A DNA stretch of 64,000 bases from Leisingera sp. ANG-M1 (GCF_000813745.1 NZ_JWLC01000014.1:1-64000), one strand, 5' to 3'; positions 25,639 through 34,334 are shown, counted from the stretch's first letter. Notes: generated by a model not told the origin, from the sequence alone. A program made the numbers and translations.

Positions 25639-26607
25639 ATGACATTCGCAAAGCCCCCGATCCCGCCGGAAACCCAGGCCAAATGGCAGCGGGTGGTGGA
25701 TCTGGTGGCAGAGCTGACCGATGTGCCGGCCGCGCTGATCATGGCAACGGTGGACAAGGATCACCGGGTGAAGGTCTCGAACTCCGCCGAAGGCAACCCC
25801 TACTACCCGGGCCGCAAATACCACTTGAACGAAAAGCTCTATTGCTTCGGCGTCTTTGAAAACGACGGCGAGCTGGTGGTCGAGGACGCCCAGTGCGAAC
25901 CCCGCTGGCAGGACAACGAGGATATGGAGCACGCCATGTCCTTTTACATCGGCTACCCGATCAAATGGCCTGATGGAGAGGTTTACGGCACCATCTGCGT
26001 GCTCGACACCCGGCGCAACAAGCGCGCGCTGATGTTCCGCAAGGGCCTGCAGGAGTTCTGCCGGGTGGTCGAGGGCGATCTGGCGCTGCTCTTGGAAGTC
26101 GCCCAGCGCAAACAGGCCCAGGCCGCGCTGCGCGAGACCGTGCGTGCCCGCGAGGACACCATCAAACGCCGCACCAAGGCGCTGGAGGATGCCAATACCG
26201 CGCTGCGGGTGCTGATCGACAATGTCGAGGCCTCCCGCCACGAGACCGAGCAGCAGATCGTGCAGCAGATCAAGGGGATGGTGCTGCCCTACATCGCCAA
26301 GCTCCGCCATCTGGACGCGGACCGGGAGCTGCAGAGCGCCTATCTTATGATGATCGAGGACAACCTCAAGAACATCACCTCAGCCCTGTCGTCCAAGCTG
26401 ACGGAAACGCTGGAGCAGCTGACGCCGGCTGAGACTGAGATCATGCAGCTGATCATGATGGGCCGCACCACCAAGGAAATTGCCGCCACCTTGGGCCGCG
26501 AGACCAGCACCATCGACTTTCACCGCAACAACATCCGCCAGAAACTGGGCCTCAGCCGCCGCGAAAACCTGCGACAGCACCTGATTGCGCTGAGTTCAGC
26601 GGAGTAG
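25639..26607 (+). CDS. GAF-domain LuxR-type transcriptional regulator
   Basis: The 322-residue protein has an N-terminal GAF domain (about residues 15-155, with EKLYCFGVFENDGELVVEDA and GYPIKWPDGEVYGTICVLD). A central coiled coil follows (residues about 160-215, RKQAQAALRETVRAREDTIKRRTKALEDAN), and then a C-terminal LuxR HTH (LTPAETEIMQLIMMGRTTKEIAATLGRETSTIDFHRNNIRQKLGL). It has no receiver domain, so it likely responds to a small molecule or redox state through GAF. It is 70 bases downstream of the response regulator gene on the same strand and may belong to the same control circuit. AAGGAGA precedes ATG 25639. Confidence 0.88.
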   Translation: MTFAKPPIPPETQAKWQRVVDLVAELTDVPAALIMATVDKDHRVKVSNSAEGNPYYPGRKYHLNEKLYCFGVFENDGELVVEDAQCEPRWQDNEDMEHAMSFYIGYPIKWPDGEVYGTICVLDTRRNKRALMFRKGLQEFCRVVEGDLALLLEVAQRKQAQAALRETVRAREDTIKRRTKALEDANTALRVLIDNVEASRHETEQQIVQQIKGMVLPYIAKLRHLDADRELQSAYLMMIEDNLKNITSALSSKLTETLEQLTPAETEIMQLIMMGRTTKEIAATLGRETSTIDFHRNNIRQKLGLSRRENLRQHLIALSSAE

Positions 26608-26610
26608 CCG

Positions 26611-27756
26611 TTAGTTCAGGCTGTCAAGCAGCGCCTTCGACGGCTCGCCCGTTGCGGGCAATCCGCGGCTGGACTGATAAGCGCCGATAGCCGCCCGGCT
26701 TTTCGGCCCCAGCACCCCATCGGCACCGCCGGTGTCAAAACCGCGGGCAGTCAGGCGTTTCTGCAGCAGGATGCGGTCGTCCTTGGTCAGCCCGTATTTG
26801 TCCGGCGGAAAGCTGGCACGCAGCGGTCCGCCGCCGGCGATACGGTCGGCCAGATGGCCCACCCCGATCGCGTAGGAGTCCGAGTTGTTGTAACGCTTGA
26901 TGGCATTGAAGTTGCCGGTGACGATGAACACCGGCCCGCCTTCTTGCGGCTGCAGGCTGCGGCCGCCGGGGGTGCCCGGCGCTCCGGCCTCGCCACCCCA
27001 TTTCACACCGCGGGCCCAGCCGTTCCTTTGCAGATAGGCCGCTGTCGAAGCCAGCGCGTCCGAAGGATCTTCCGACCAGATATCGCGGCGTCCGTCGCCG
27101 GTGAAATCCACCGCATAGGCCTGGTAGGAGGTCGGAATGAACTGCGTATGCCCCATTGCCCCCGCCCAGCTGCCGGTCATCCGCGCAGGGGTAATATCAC
27201 CGTTCTGCAGGATCCGCAGCGCCGCCAGCAGCTGTTTCTCGAAAAACGCACCGCGCCGCCCGTCATAAGCCAGCGTCGAGGTCGCGGAGATCACCGGCAC
27301 ATTGCCGCGGCGCTCGCCATAGAAGCTCTCCAGCCCCCAGACCGCACAGATGATTTCCGCATCAACGCCATAAGTGTGCTCCAGCGCGCGCAGGGTTGCG
27401 CCATGGTGGGCAAAGGCGGCGCGGCCTTTGCTGAGCCGTTCGTCGGACACCGCAATCGACAGGTAATCCTCAAGTGTGCGCTTGAATTCGGTCTGGTTGC
27501 GGTCGCGTTTGACGACCCCCGGCAAATAGCCCGCCCCCCGGAATGCCGCACGCAGGGTCGCGGAGGATATGCCCCTGGCCTCAGCGCGGCTCCGGAATGC
27601 CGCCACCCATGCGTCATAGCCTGCGTTCGGTGCGGGCCGCAGGTCTGCCGGCAGGCCGGGCGAGCCGGAACTGCCGCTTGATGGCACCGTGCTGCTGCAG
27701 GCCGTCAGGCCCAATGCTGCGAGGCCAAATCCAAAATGCCGCCGTGTGATGCTCAT
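26611..27756 (-). CDS. Lytic murein transglycosylase, MltB-type, with peptidoglycan-binding domain
   Basis: The 381-residue lipoprotein has a start region MSITRRHFGFGLAALGLTAC giving lipobox Cys20. An MltB-like catalytic domain spans about residues 45-310 with catalytic Glu143 in WGLESFYGERRG and the conserved GAMGHTQFIPTSY and DFTGDGRRDIW segments. A C-terminal PG_binding_1 domain covers 315-381 (GLTKDDRILLQKRL..RGFDTGGADGVLGPKSRAAI). It cleaves glycan strands to 1,6-anhydro products during wall remodelling. Start 27756 puts the signal at the N-terminus; the longer frame to 27846 would bury it. It is convergent with the GAF-LuxR gene, with 3 bases between stops. Confidence 0.93.
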   Translation of the reverse strand: MSITRRHFGFGLAALGLTACSSTVPSSGSSGSPGLPADLRPAPNAGYDAWVAAFRSRAEARGISSATLRAAFRGAGYLPGVVKRDRNQTEFKRTLEDYLSIAVSDERLSKGRAAFAHHGATLRALEHTYGVDAEIICAVWGLESFYGERRGNVPVISATSTLAYDGRRGAFFEKQLLAALRILQNGDITPARMTGSWAGAMGHTQFIPTSYQAYAVDFTGDGRRDIWSEDPSDALASTAAYLQRNGWARGVKWGGEAGAPGTPGGRSLQPQEGGPVFIVTGNFNAIKRYNNSDSYAIGVGHLADRIAGGGPLRASFPPDKYGLTKDDRILLQKRLTARGFDTGGADGVLGPKSRAAIGAYQSSRGLPATGEPSKALLDSLN

Positions 27757-28023
27757 GCCGCTGCCCGTTCTGGTGAGTTCTGATTTGCCCCGGTTCTCCC
27801 AGGGTCCGTTGCCATTCAGGCTGCCAGAAAGCGCGCCCCGCGCCAAGGCCGGGAATTCCTCCGCAGCAAGGACCCGCCGCTGCGGTTTTTACAGCCATTA
27901 TGGGGAGAGCCCCCATATTCCCCCCATAATCTTCCGGGGCACCCCTCAGCGCTTTCGCTGCCTAGCCTGTTTGCAGCGCTGCCCCGCAGGGCGGCCAGAA
28001 CCAAAAACAGGGAGACCCGAACA

Positions 28024-29013
28024 ATGGACGAGCAAAAGAAGAACCTGAAACCGGCCCGGCTGGACGGGCGCAAGGACGATCTGGCACCGGGCCTGTCGCG
28101 GCGCAGTTTCTTTGCAGCGGCAGGTGCCGCGGGCGTGGGCTCGGCGGCCAGCCTGCTTGGCTCCACCAGCGCCCAGGCGCAATCCACCGACTGGCTGCAG
28201 CCCGGCAACAACAACCACGTGATCGACCTGCAGAACATGTCTGCCTTTGCTGATGGCGAGGTGAAGATCGACTTCTACGGCCACTGCGCAATCAAGATCA
28301 CCTCCCCCGGCGGTGCCTCGATTCTGTTCGACCCGTGGCGCGACGACCCCTCCGGCGCCTGGGGGCTGTGGTTCAAGCAGAAGTTCCCCGAAACCCTGGT
28401 CGACATCACCATGTCCACCCACACCCACTTCGACCACGACGCCATCGACCGGCCCCAGTCGACCATGGTGCTGGACCGGATGGTCGGCACCTTTGAATTC
28501 GCCGACCTAAAAATCACCGGTTACGCCGACAAACACGCCTGTGTGGCGCCGGGCTGGTACCCCTGGACCGACGCGCTGGCCGAATTCGGCGTTGACGCCT
28601 GCCCGCCCAACAACCCCGGGCACATGGATATGGTGACCTATGTGGTGGAAACCGGCGGCATCCGCACCTTGATCTGGGGTGACAACCGGCCGGATCCAGC
28701 GGACGGTTTCTGGGACGCCATCGGCCGCATCGATGTGCTGACCCTGCCGGTGGACGCATCCGAGCACATCCTGTCCTATGAGCAGGCCAACGCGCTGGTC
28801 GAGCGGATCAATCCGAAGGTGGTGATCCCAACTCACTACCTGTCCGAGACGACGACCTACACGCTATCGACCCTGCAGCCGGCGGATACTTGGGTGCAGG
28901 ACCAGAAAAGCTTCAAGATGCTGGATAGCGCCTCGCTCACCCTGGCGGCGGCAGAGGTGCAGGGCATGAACAAGGAGTTCCTCTATTTCGGGCACAATGC
29001 GCTGACGGACTAA
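28024..29013 (+). CDS. Tat-exported metallo-beta-lactamase-fold hydrolase
   Basis: The 329-residue protein has a twin-arginine signal (LSRRSFFAAAGAAGVGSAASLLG, cut near AQA residue 52). An MBL domain carries the metal motif H133-T-H135-F-D137-H138, and more distal ligands are likely in GDNRPDPADG and THYLSE. The closest recognised shape is the UlaG/YcbK-like branch of the superfamily. The periplasmic location is inferred from the signal. The start follows GGGAGA. It is monocistronic. The substrate is unknown. Confidence 0.87.
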   Translation: MDEQKKNLKPARLDGRKDDLAPGLSRRSFFAAAGAAGVGSAASLLGSTSAQAQSTDWLQPGNNNHVIDLQNMSAFADGEVKIDFYGHCAIKITSPGGASILFDPWRDDPSGAWGLWFKQKFPETLVDITMSTHTHFDHDAIDRPQSTMVLDRMVGTFEFADLKITGYADKHACVAPGWYPWTDALAEFGVDACPPNNPGHMDMVTYVVETGGIRTLIWGDNRPDPADGFWDAIGRIDVLTLPVDASEHILSYEQANALVERINPKVVIPTHYLSETTTYTLSTLQPADTWVQDQKSFKMLDSASLTLAAAEVQGMNKEFLYFGHNALTD

Positions 29014-29090
29014 TCCTCGGCGTTGCCGCAAGCCTGTGCCCGGCAGACCGGGCGCCTCCCGGGGCGTCCGGTTTTGCAACTGGCTGCGGC

Positions 29091-30065
29091 TCAGCCTGCG
29101 GTGAACCTCTCCTTCGGGAATCCCGCCTCGGTGAAGATTTCCCAGATCCTTTGCTCAAGATTGGCGGCGCCGATCTCCAGGCAATTGTTCCGGAAATACC
29201 AGGTCATGAACTGCGCATAGCCGCCGGTGCGGGTCTGCGCCCGTTCCAGGGCCGCCGCAAACTGGCCGGGGCCCGTTACGGTTTCGGCCATGTGGTGAAA
29301 ATCGGAACGTCCGTAGAGAATGGCCGGCGTGCGATGCAGGAATCCCTCAACCGCCACGGACGAGTTCACCGACACCGTAGCGCAGCTGACCGCAAGAATA
29401 TCGTGGATATTGGCATCGGTCAGAGTGATGCGGCCGTCCTGCTCCATGATTTCCGCCAGTTCAACCATTGTCCCGACATCTGCAAGCAGAGGGTGCGGCT
29501 TGACCACCACCGGATGGCTGCCTGCCCCTTCCAGAACATCCCGCAGCATACTGATATCGGTGAAGCTGGTCGCCTTGACCTCGCGCGGGTAATTGCCCTG
29601 GAAGAACACAGAAATTGCATCCTTCGGCAAGCGCGTGCTGTCCCGCGACTGGTTGTAGCGCGACTGGCGCCCGTCCTTCCACTTGGTCTTGAGCTTGCCA
29701 TAGAACTGCGCAGCATATTTGTAAGGGATCATGTTCTCCCGGAACGGCTTTTCCGCAATCGGGCTGTAGCAGCGGACACCCTGCGGCGCCAAATGCCAGA
29801 ACCCTGGCAGATAAGCCATGGACCCGTTCAGGACATTGGGCATCTGCAAGTGACGGTCGTCAAAAATATGCAGGTTGCCGTCCTCAAAACGCCGGTCGCC
29901 GGTATTACGGGTGCCGGTCCTGACGTCATGGTCCATCACCCGTGTCTCGGCCTCGATACCGCAGGAATCAAGCATCCGGACGATGTACCCGTAAAGCTCC
30001 AGGAACTGGCGCGACAGATCTTCAGATGCGTGCTGGCCTCGCAAATGAATAATGACTTTTGGCAC
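29091..30065 (-). CDS. Capsule polysaccharide/KpsS-like putative glycosyltransferase
   Basis: The product has 324 residues from GTG 30065, which has AGGA 8-9 bases upstream and gives the natural beginning MPKVIIHLRGQH. A longer frame to ATG 30101 has no ribosome-binding site. The second half shows a GT-B-like capsule-biosynthesis pattern: VVVKPHPL, then NIHDILAVSCATVSVNSSVAVEGFLHRTPAILYGRSDFHH. This resembles the nucleotide-sugar site of KpsS/KpsC-type proteins (VNST.G..AL..G.PV...G). It lies 83 bases after the dioxygenase gene on the same strand, an operon pair by spacing. The acceptor is unknown. No other capsule genes are visible in the window. Confidence 0.62.
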   Translation of the reverse strand: MPKVIIHLRGQHASEDLSRQFLELYGYIVRMLDSCGIEAETRVMDHDVRTGTRNTGDRRFEDGNLHIFDDRHLQMPNVLNGSMAYLPGFWHLAPQGVRCYSPIAEKPFRENMIPYKYAAQFYGKLKTKWKDGRQSRYNQSRDSTRLPKDAISVFFQGNYPREVKATSFTDISMLRDVLEGAGSHPVVVKPHPLLADVGTMVELAEIMEQDGRITLTDANIHDILAVSCATVSVNSSVAVEGFLHRTPAILYGRSDFHHMAETVTGPGQFAAALERAQTRTGGYAQFMTWYFRNNCLEIGAANLEQRIWEIFTEAGFPKERFTAG

Positions 30066-30148
30066 GAATGATTTTCCTGAAACGGGGTCCTTCAAATGCA
30101 TAGCCCGAACGGCGGCGGTGCGTCCAGTGACGCAGCAGGCCCGTCCCC

Positions 30149-31000
30149 TCAATCCCTGAGCGCATCTGCGCGCAGACCTTCCCGTTCATAATGGCGCGGC
30201 AGAACCCGGCCATAGAGCTGCTTGGTGCGCTCCACCCCGCCGCACATGCCCTCTTTTTCAACAAAGGAAAATATGCCGACATACCGCTTGCGGGGCCCTT
30301 CCACCGGGGCCACCCGGTGCAGCGAATACCGCCCGCGGAAGATCTGCAGGTCGCCGGGCTGCAGCACCAGCTTGCGCACCATCGGCGAATTGCCGGCCAG
30401 CACCCGCTCCACGCCGCTGTAGTTTTCTTCCGTTGGAGTGCGCAGCATCGGCACATATTCGAAATCGCCGCCAGCTTCGCCGTTCTGGATGGCCAGGGTC
30501 ACCGTGTAATTGTTGGTGTCGAAATGCCAGGGGAAGCCCTGCCCCTCCTCCACCATATTGATGATCACATCCGCCAGCGGATCATCATAGCGGAAGAACC
30601 TGTCCTCGGGCTCCCCGAGGGCTGTGCGGATAAACGGCATGAACCCCTCGAACTCATAGATCGCCCGCAATGGGCTGCCTGCACCGAAATTGTCCGCGGG
30701 AATAAACGCGTTGGAGCGGTCATAGAACTGCCGCACCGGGTGGGTTTCCGGCAGCGTTGGATCGTCCTTGCTGAAATAGGCGTTGGTGCGGCTGAAGGAT
30801 TTGTGTCCGTGTTTTGCAACCTCGTCGGCCTCTGCTGCCAGCCTGGCGACCCCTTCGGCATGAACAAACCCGGGCAGCACAGCACAGCCATCTGCCTCCA
30901 GCTCCCTCTGCAAGTCCGAGATCAGCCGCTCATAGGCTTTGGAGCTGGGCCTGTCGATCGGGTAGCGCCCCAAGTCCACCAAGTCCGTCAGATGCGCCAT
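30149..31000 (-). CDS. 2-oxoglutarate/Fe(II)-dependent dioxygenase family protein
   Basis: The 283-residue protein has the facial triad H159-x-D161 (FPWHFDTNNYTVTLAIQ) and H228 (GRYSLHRVAPV), with R239 as a plausible 2-oxoglutarate carboxylate anchor. The DTNNYTVTLA, GGDFEYVP and LQPGDLQIFRGRYSLHRV motifs recall a subfamily that, to my recollection, also contains amino-acid hydroxylases and BesD-like radical halogenases. Halogenases replace the Asp by Gly or Ala. Here Asp is kept, so hydroxylation is more likely. The partner gene downstream encodes a glycosyltransferase-like protein. Confidence 0.75.
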   Translation of the reverse strand: MAHLTDLVDLGRYPIDRPSSKAYERLISDLQRELEADGCAVLPGFVHAEGVARLAAEADEVAKHGHKSFSRTNAYFSKDDPTLPETHPVRQFYDRSNAFIPADNFGAGSPLRAIYEFEGFMPFIRTALGEPEDRFFRYDDPLADVIINMVEEGQGFPWHFDTNNYTVTLAIQNGEAGGDFEYVPMLRTPTEENYSGVERVLAGNSPMVRKLVLQPGDLQIFRGRYSLHRVAPVEGPRKRYVGIFSFVEKEGMCGGVERTKQLYGRVLPRHYEREGLRADALRD

Positions 31001-31201
31001 TCAATATCCTTCCCTGTAAACTCTTTTTGGGAGAGCTTGCCCGCGGAAAGGGCGCTGATCTGACACAAACGGGACAGGCAGATGCCGGTTTTGAACGATT
31101 TCGCAACTCTGTGACGGGCCAATTTCGCGGAAATTTCGCCGCACCCCGGGGTTTGAGCAAGAAAATGTCCCCGAAGGGTGCTTTTTAGACACCTTTCCCT
31201 G

Positions 31202-31228
31202 TTGACGCCCCTGTCCAGCCCTCATAAT
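31202..31228 (+). promoter_or_regulatory. Probable promoter of the ilv operon
   Basis: TTGACG at 31202-31207 and CATAAT at 31223-31228 are separated by 15 bases, slightly short of the ideal. Transcription from about 31235 would give a short 5' end before the leader peptide start at 31260. Confidence 0.5.
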
Positions 31229-31259
31229 GTCCGCTGCAACGCAAAAAGGAGCCAGTGAC

Positions 31260-31307
31260 GTGAGCGCACTAGTCGTAATCGTAGGAACCAAGCGCATGGG
31301 CCGGTGA
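31260..31307 (+). CDS. ilv leader peptide (15 residues)
   Basis: GTG at 31260 with AAAAGGA 9 bases upstream opens a 15-codon frame, MSALVVIVGTKRMGR. Five consecutive branched-chain codons (Leu-Val-Val-Ile-Val, codons 4-8) make it a textbook attenuation leader. Ribosome stalling at these codons under Leu, Val or Ile starvation would free the downstream GCGCATGGG (31292-31300), which lies within the last leader codons. Confidence 0.88.
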   Translation: MSALVVIVGTKRMGR

Positions 31308-31334
31308 CGGTAGACCATAATCGAACCCATGCGC
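31292..31334 (+). promoter_or_regulatory. Antiterminator stem of the ilv attenuator
   Basis: GCGCATGGG at 31292-31300 pairs perfectly with CCCATGCGC at 31326-31334. The right arm shares 31333-31334 with the left arm of the terminator, so the two structures compete. Confidence 0.8.
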
Positions 31335-31362
31335 CTCCGACCTGAAATCGGGGGCTTTTTTT
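31333..31362 (+). terminator. Attenuator terminator upstream of ilvB
   Basis: GCCTCCGA (31333-31340) pairs with TCGGGGGC (31348-31355) around a 7-base loop, with one T-G pair, followed by seven T residues. It lies 40 bases before the ilvB start. Confidence 0.9.
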
Positions 31363-31402
31363 ATGCGAAACGGACGATGCCGCCAATTGGAGCAAAAAGC
31401 AG

Positions 31403-33154
31403 ATGACACGTGAAATGACCGGCGCAAAGATGGTTGTCCAAGCCCTGAAGGATCAGGGTGTGGACGTAGTCTTCGGATACCCAGGCGGCGCCGTGCTGCC
31501 GATTTATGACGAGATCTTTCTGCAAAATGACATCCGCCACGTGCTGGTGCGCCATGAACAGGGCGCGGTGCACGCCGCCGAGGGCTATGCCCGCTCGACC
31601 GGCAAGCCCGGCGTTGTGCTGGTGACCTCCGGCCCCGGCGCCACCAATGCGGTGACCGGCCTGACCGACGCGCTTTTGGACTCGATCCCGCTGGTGGTTC
31701 TGACCGGCCAGGTGCCGACCTTTATGATCGGCTCGGACGCCTTCCAGGAGGCCGACACCGTTGGCATCACCCGCCCCTGCACCAAGCACAACTGGCTGGT
31801 CAAGGACACCGACAGCCTGGCGGGCACCCTGCATGAAGCCTTCCATGTCGCCACCTCCGGCCGCCCCGGCCCGGTGCTGATCGACATCCCGAAGGACGTG
31901 CAGTTTGCCACCGGCGAGTACACCGGCCCGAAACCGGCAGCCTCCCACTACCAGCCGCAAGTCAAGGGCGACATGGAGGAGATCACTGAGCTGGTCGCCG
32001 CCATCGAAGCCGCAGAACGCCCGGTTTTCTACACCGGAGGCGGCGTCATCAACTCCGGCAATGCAGCCAGCCAGCTGCTGCGCGAGCTGGTCGATGCCAC
32101 CGGCATCCCGGTCACCTCCACCCTGATGGGCCTTGGCGCTTACCCGGCCTCAGGCAAGAACTGGATCGGCATGCTGGGCATGCACGGCCTTTACGAGGCC
32201 AACCTGGCAATGCACGGCTGCGACCTGATGATCAACATCGGCGCCCGTTTTGATGACCGCATCACCGGCCGTCTGGACGCCTTCAGCCCGAATTCGAAAA
32301 AGGCGCACATCGACATCGACCCCTCCTCGATCAACAAGGTGATCCGCGTTGATATTCCGATCGTTGGCGACGTGGCCCATGTTCTGGAAGACGTGCTGAA
32401 GGTCTGGAAAGCACGCGGCCGCAAGGTGAACCGCGAGGCGCTGACCAAGTGGCACGCCCAGATCGACGACTGGCGCGCGGTCAACTGCCTGGCTTTCAAG
32501 AACTCGGAAAAGACCATCAAGCCGCAATACGCCCTGCAGCGCCTGGAGGAGCTGACCAAGGGCCACGACCGCTATGTCACCACCGAGGTCGGCCAGCACC
32601 AGATGTGGGCAGCGCAGTACCTGGGCTTTGAAGATCCGAACCGCTGGATGACCTCCGGTGGCCTCGGCACCATGGGCTATGGCTTCCCGGCCTCGATCGG
32701 GGTGCAGATGGCGCATCCGGACGCGCTGGTGATCAACGTGGCCGGCGAGGCCTCCTGGCTGATGAATATGCAGGAGATGGGCACCGCGGTGCAGTTCCGC
32801 CTGCCGGTGAAGCAGTTCATCCTGAACAACGAGCGCCTCGGCATGGTGCGCCAGTGGCAGGAGCTGCTGCACGGCGAGCGCTACAGCCACTCCTGGTCCG
32901 AAGCGCTGCCTGACTTTGTGAAGCTCGCCGAAGCTTTCGGCGCCAAAGGCATTTGCGTCAGCGATCCTGCGGATCTGGATGATGCGATCATGGAAATGAT
33001 CGAATATGATGGCCCGGTTATCTTCGACTGCCTGGTCGAGAAGCATGAGAACTGCTTCCCGATGATCCCCTCGGGCAAGGCGCATAACGAGATGCTGCTG
33101 GGCGAGGCCGAGACGCAGGGCGTCATCCAGGCCGGCGGCGCAGTGCTGGTGTAA
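31403..33154 (+). CDS. ilvB: Acetolactate synthase large (catalytic) subunit
   Basis: The 583-residue ThDP enzyme catalyses the first common step of valine, leucine and isoleucine synthesis. It joins pyruvate to pyruvate or 2-oxobutyrate. The N-terminal ThDP pyrimidine domain has catalytic Glu52 in VRHEQGAVHAAEGYARS. The middle domain carries the FAD-site region. The C-terminal pyrophosphate domain has GLGTMGYGFPASIG. The ThDP/Mg motif reads GEAS (Glu449) where most enzymes have GDAS. It lies behind a leader-peptide attenuator and 66 bases before ilvN. The orthologue is often named ilvI in relatives. Confidence 0.96.
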   Translation: MTREMTGAKMVVQALKDQGVDVVFGYPGGAVLPIYDEIFLQNDIRHVLVRHEQGAVHAAEGYARSTGKPGVVLVTSGPGATNAVTGLTDALLDSIPLVVLTGQVPTFMIGSDAFQEADTVGITRPCTKHNWLVKDTDSLAGTLHEAFHVATSGRPGPVLIDIPKDVQFATGEYTGPKPAASHYQPQVKGDMEEITELVAAIEAAERPVFYTGGGVINSGNAASQLLRELVDATGIPVTSTLMGLGAYPASGKNWIGMLGMHGLYEANLAMHGCDLMINIGARFDDRITGRLDAFSPNSKKAHIDIDPSSINKVIRVDIPIVGDVAHVLEDVLKVWKARGRKVNREALTKWHAQIDDWRAVNCLAFKNSEKTIKPQYALQRLEELTKGHDRYVTTEVGQHQMWAAQYLGFEDPNRWMTSGGLGTMGYGFPASIGVQMAHPDALVINVAGEASWLMNMQEMGTAVQFRLPVKQFILNNERLGMVRQWQELLHGERYSHSWSEALPDFVKLAEAFGAKGICVSDPADLDDAIMEMIEYDGPVIFDCLVEKHENCFPMIPSGKAHNEMLLGEAETQGVIQAGGAVLV

Positions 33155-33220
33155 GCCGGTTTAGGAACAGGATATTGCAGGGCGGATCCGCCCTGCCCCG
33201 ATTTCAGGAAAGGGACTTAA

Positions 33221-33781
33221 ATGTCTGCCCTACACATCAAAAAAGGCCCCCCCCGCCACTCAGCTTACAACCTGCGTCCGACCTTTTCGGACGTGCAGGA
33301 GCGGCACACAATTGCAGTTCTGGTGGAAAACGAACCCGGGGTTCTGGCCCGCGTCATCGGGCTGTTCTCGGGCCGCGGCTACAACATCGAAAGCCTGACC
33401 GTGGCCGAGGTCGACCACACTGGCCACTTGTCACGCATCACCATCGTCACCACCGGCACCCCGCAGGTGATCGAGCAGATCAAGGCGCAGCTGGGCCGGA
33501 TCGTTTCGGTGCATGACGTGCATGACCTGACCGTCGAAGGCGATGCGGTCGAGCGCGAACTGGCAATTCTGAAAGTGGCTGGCGAAGGCGAAAAACGCGT
33601 CGAGGCGCTGCGGCTGGCGGATATTTTCCGCGCCAATGTGGTCGACAGCACCCTGAACAGCTTTGTTTTCGAGATCACCGGCGCGCCGGACAAAATCGAC
33701 GCTTTTGCAGATCTGATGCGCCCGCTCGGTTTGACCGAGATCGCCCGCACCGGGGTCGCCGCACTGCTGCGCGGCAACTGA
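33221..33781 (+). CDS. ilvN: Acetolactate synthase small (regulatory) subunit
   Basis: The 186-residue protein has an N-terminal ACT domain (HTIAVLVENEPGVLARVIGLFSGRGYNIESLTVAEVD, about residues 28-62) that binds valine for feedback inhibition. A second ACT-like C-terminal domain follows (ERELAILKVAGEGEKRVEALRLADIFRANVVD...). The N-terminal 25 residues extend beyond the usual 160-residue form. AAAGGGAC precedes ATG 33221. The gene ends 7 bases before a strong terminator. Confidence 0.96.
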   Translation: MSALHIKKGPPRHSAYNLRPTFSDVQERHTIAVLVENEPGVLARVIGLFSGRGYNIESLTVAEVDHTGHLSRITIVTTGTPQVIEQIKAQLGRIVSVHDVHDLTVEGDAVERELAILKVAGEGEKRVEALRLADIFRANVVDSTLNSFVFEITGAPDKIDAFADLMRPLGLTEIARTGVAALLRGN

Positions 33782-33788
33782 TCTGACT

Positions 33789-33811
33789 GCCGCCCCTGAG
33801 GGGGCGGCTTT
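33789..33811 (+). terminator. Terminator of ilvBN
   Basis: GCCGCCCC/GGGGCGGC form an 8-bp stem with a TGAG loop, followed by TTT. It lies directly after the ilvN stop and abuts the end of the convergent gene. Confidence 0.85.
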
Positions 33812-34334
33812 ATCCCTGGCTTGCCTGAAGCGGTGCGGATGCGCGCCGCTTTTTTGCTGCCTGCAGCGGAAATGGAACCACGGTGCCGCTGGCCTGCGGG
33901 CCTGCAGCCGGAGCACAACCGCCATCCGCTGCCGCACACAACCGGTCCGCCAGATCGGGGCTGCCTTGTTCCAGCAGCACCGAGAGATTTTCCGCAATCC
34001 TGAAATTACCGCTCAAGGTTAAATCGAATTCAACCCAGTCTCCAGGATTCAGCTCCTGGAAACCATCCCCTGCCTTGTTTGTGTAAAAAGCAAGGTCTCC
34101 CTGATCATCGCACCAGATAACGGCTTTGTTCAGGGATTCATCACTCCATAAAACGACTCCAATCATACCAGTCCTCGCATTGCCGCTTACCAATTCTGGA
34201 ACAATTGAAGTGAAGCCAACATGATAAAATCCGTGCCGGCCTATTGCATTTTGTGTCAGTTTGGCTAGCTTGCTGACGTGATTTAGCGCCACATCTGACG
34301 CCCGACCGAGACAGTTGCTGAGGGCTTGTTGCAC
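33810..34334 (-). CDS. Hypothetical protein
   Basis: The 174-residue product starts at a GTG without a strong ribosome-binding site. The first 110 residues look like a compact alpha/beta domain (GMIGVVLWSDESLNKAVIWCDDQGDLAFYTN, then PGDWVEFDLTLSGNFRIAENLSVL). This could be a PilZ- or cold-shock-like beta barrel, but I do not recognise it. The C-terminal 45 residues are Ala/Pro-rich and disordered with a basic patch. It is divergent from the HTH regulator gene at 34403, which may control it. Confidence 0.6.
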   Translation of the reverse strand: MQQALSNCLGRASDVALNHVSKLAKLTQNAIGRHGFYHVGFTSIVPELVSGNARTGMIGVVLWSDESLNKAVIWCDDQGDLAFYTNKAGDGFQELNPGDWVEFDLTLSGNFRIAENLSVLLEQGSPDLADRLCAAADGGCAPAAGPQASGTVVPFPLQAAKKRRASAPLQASQG

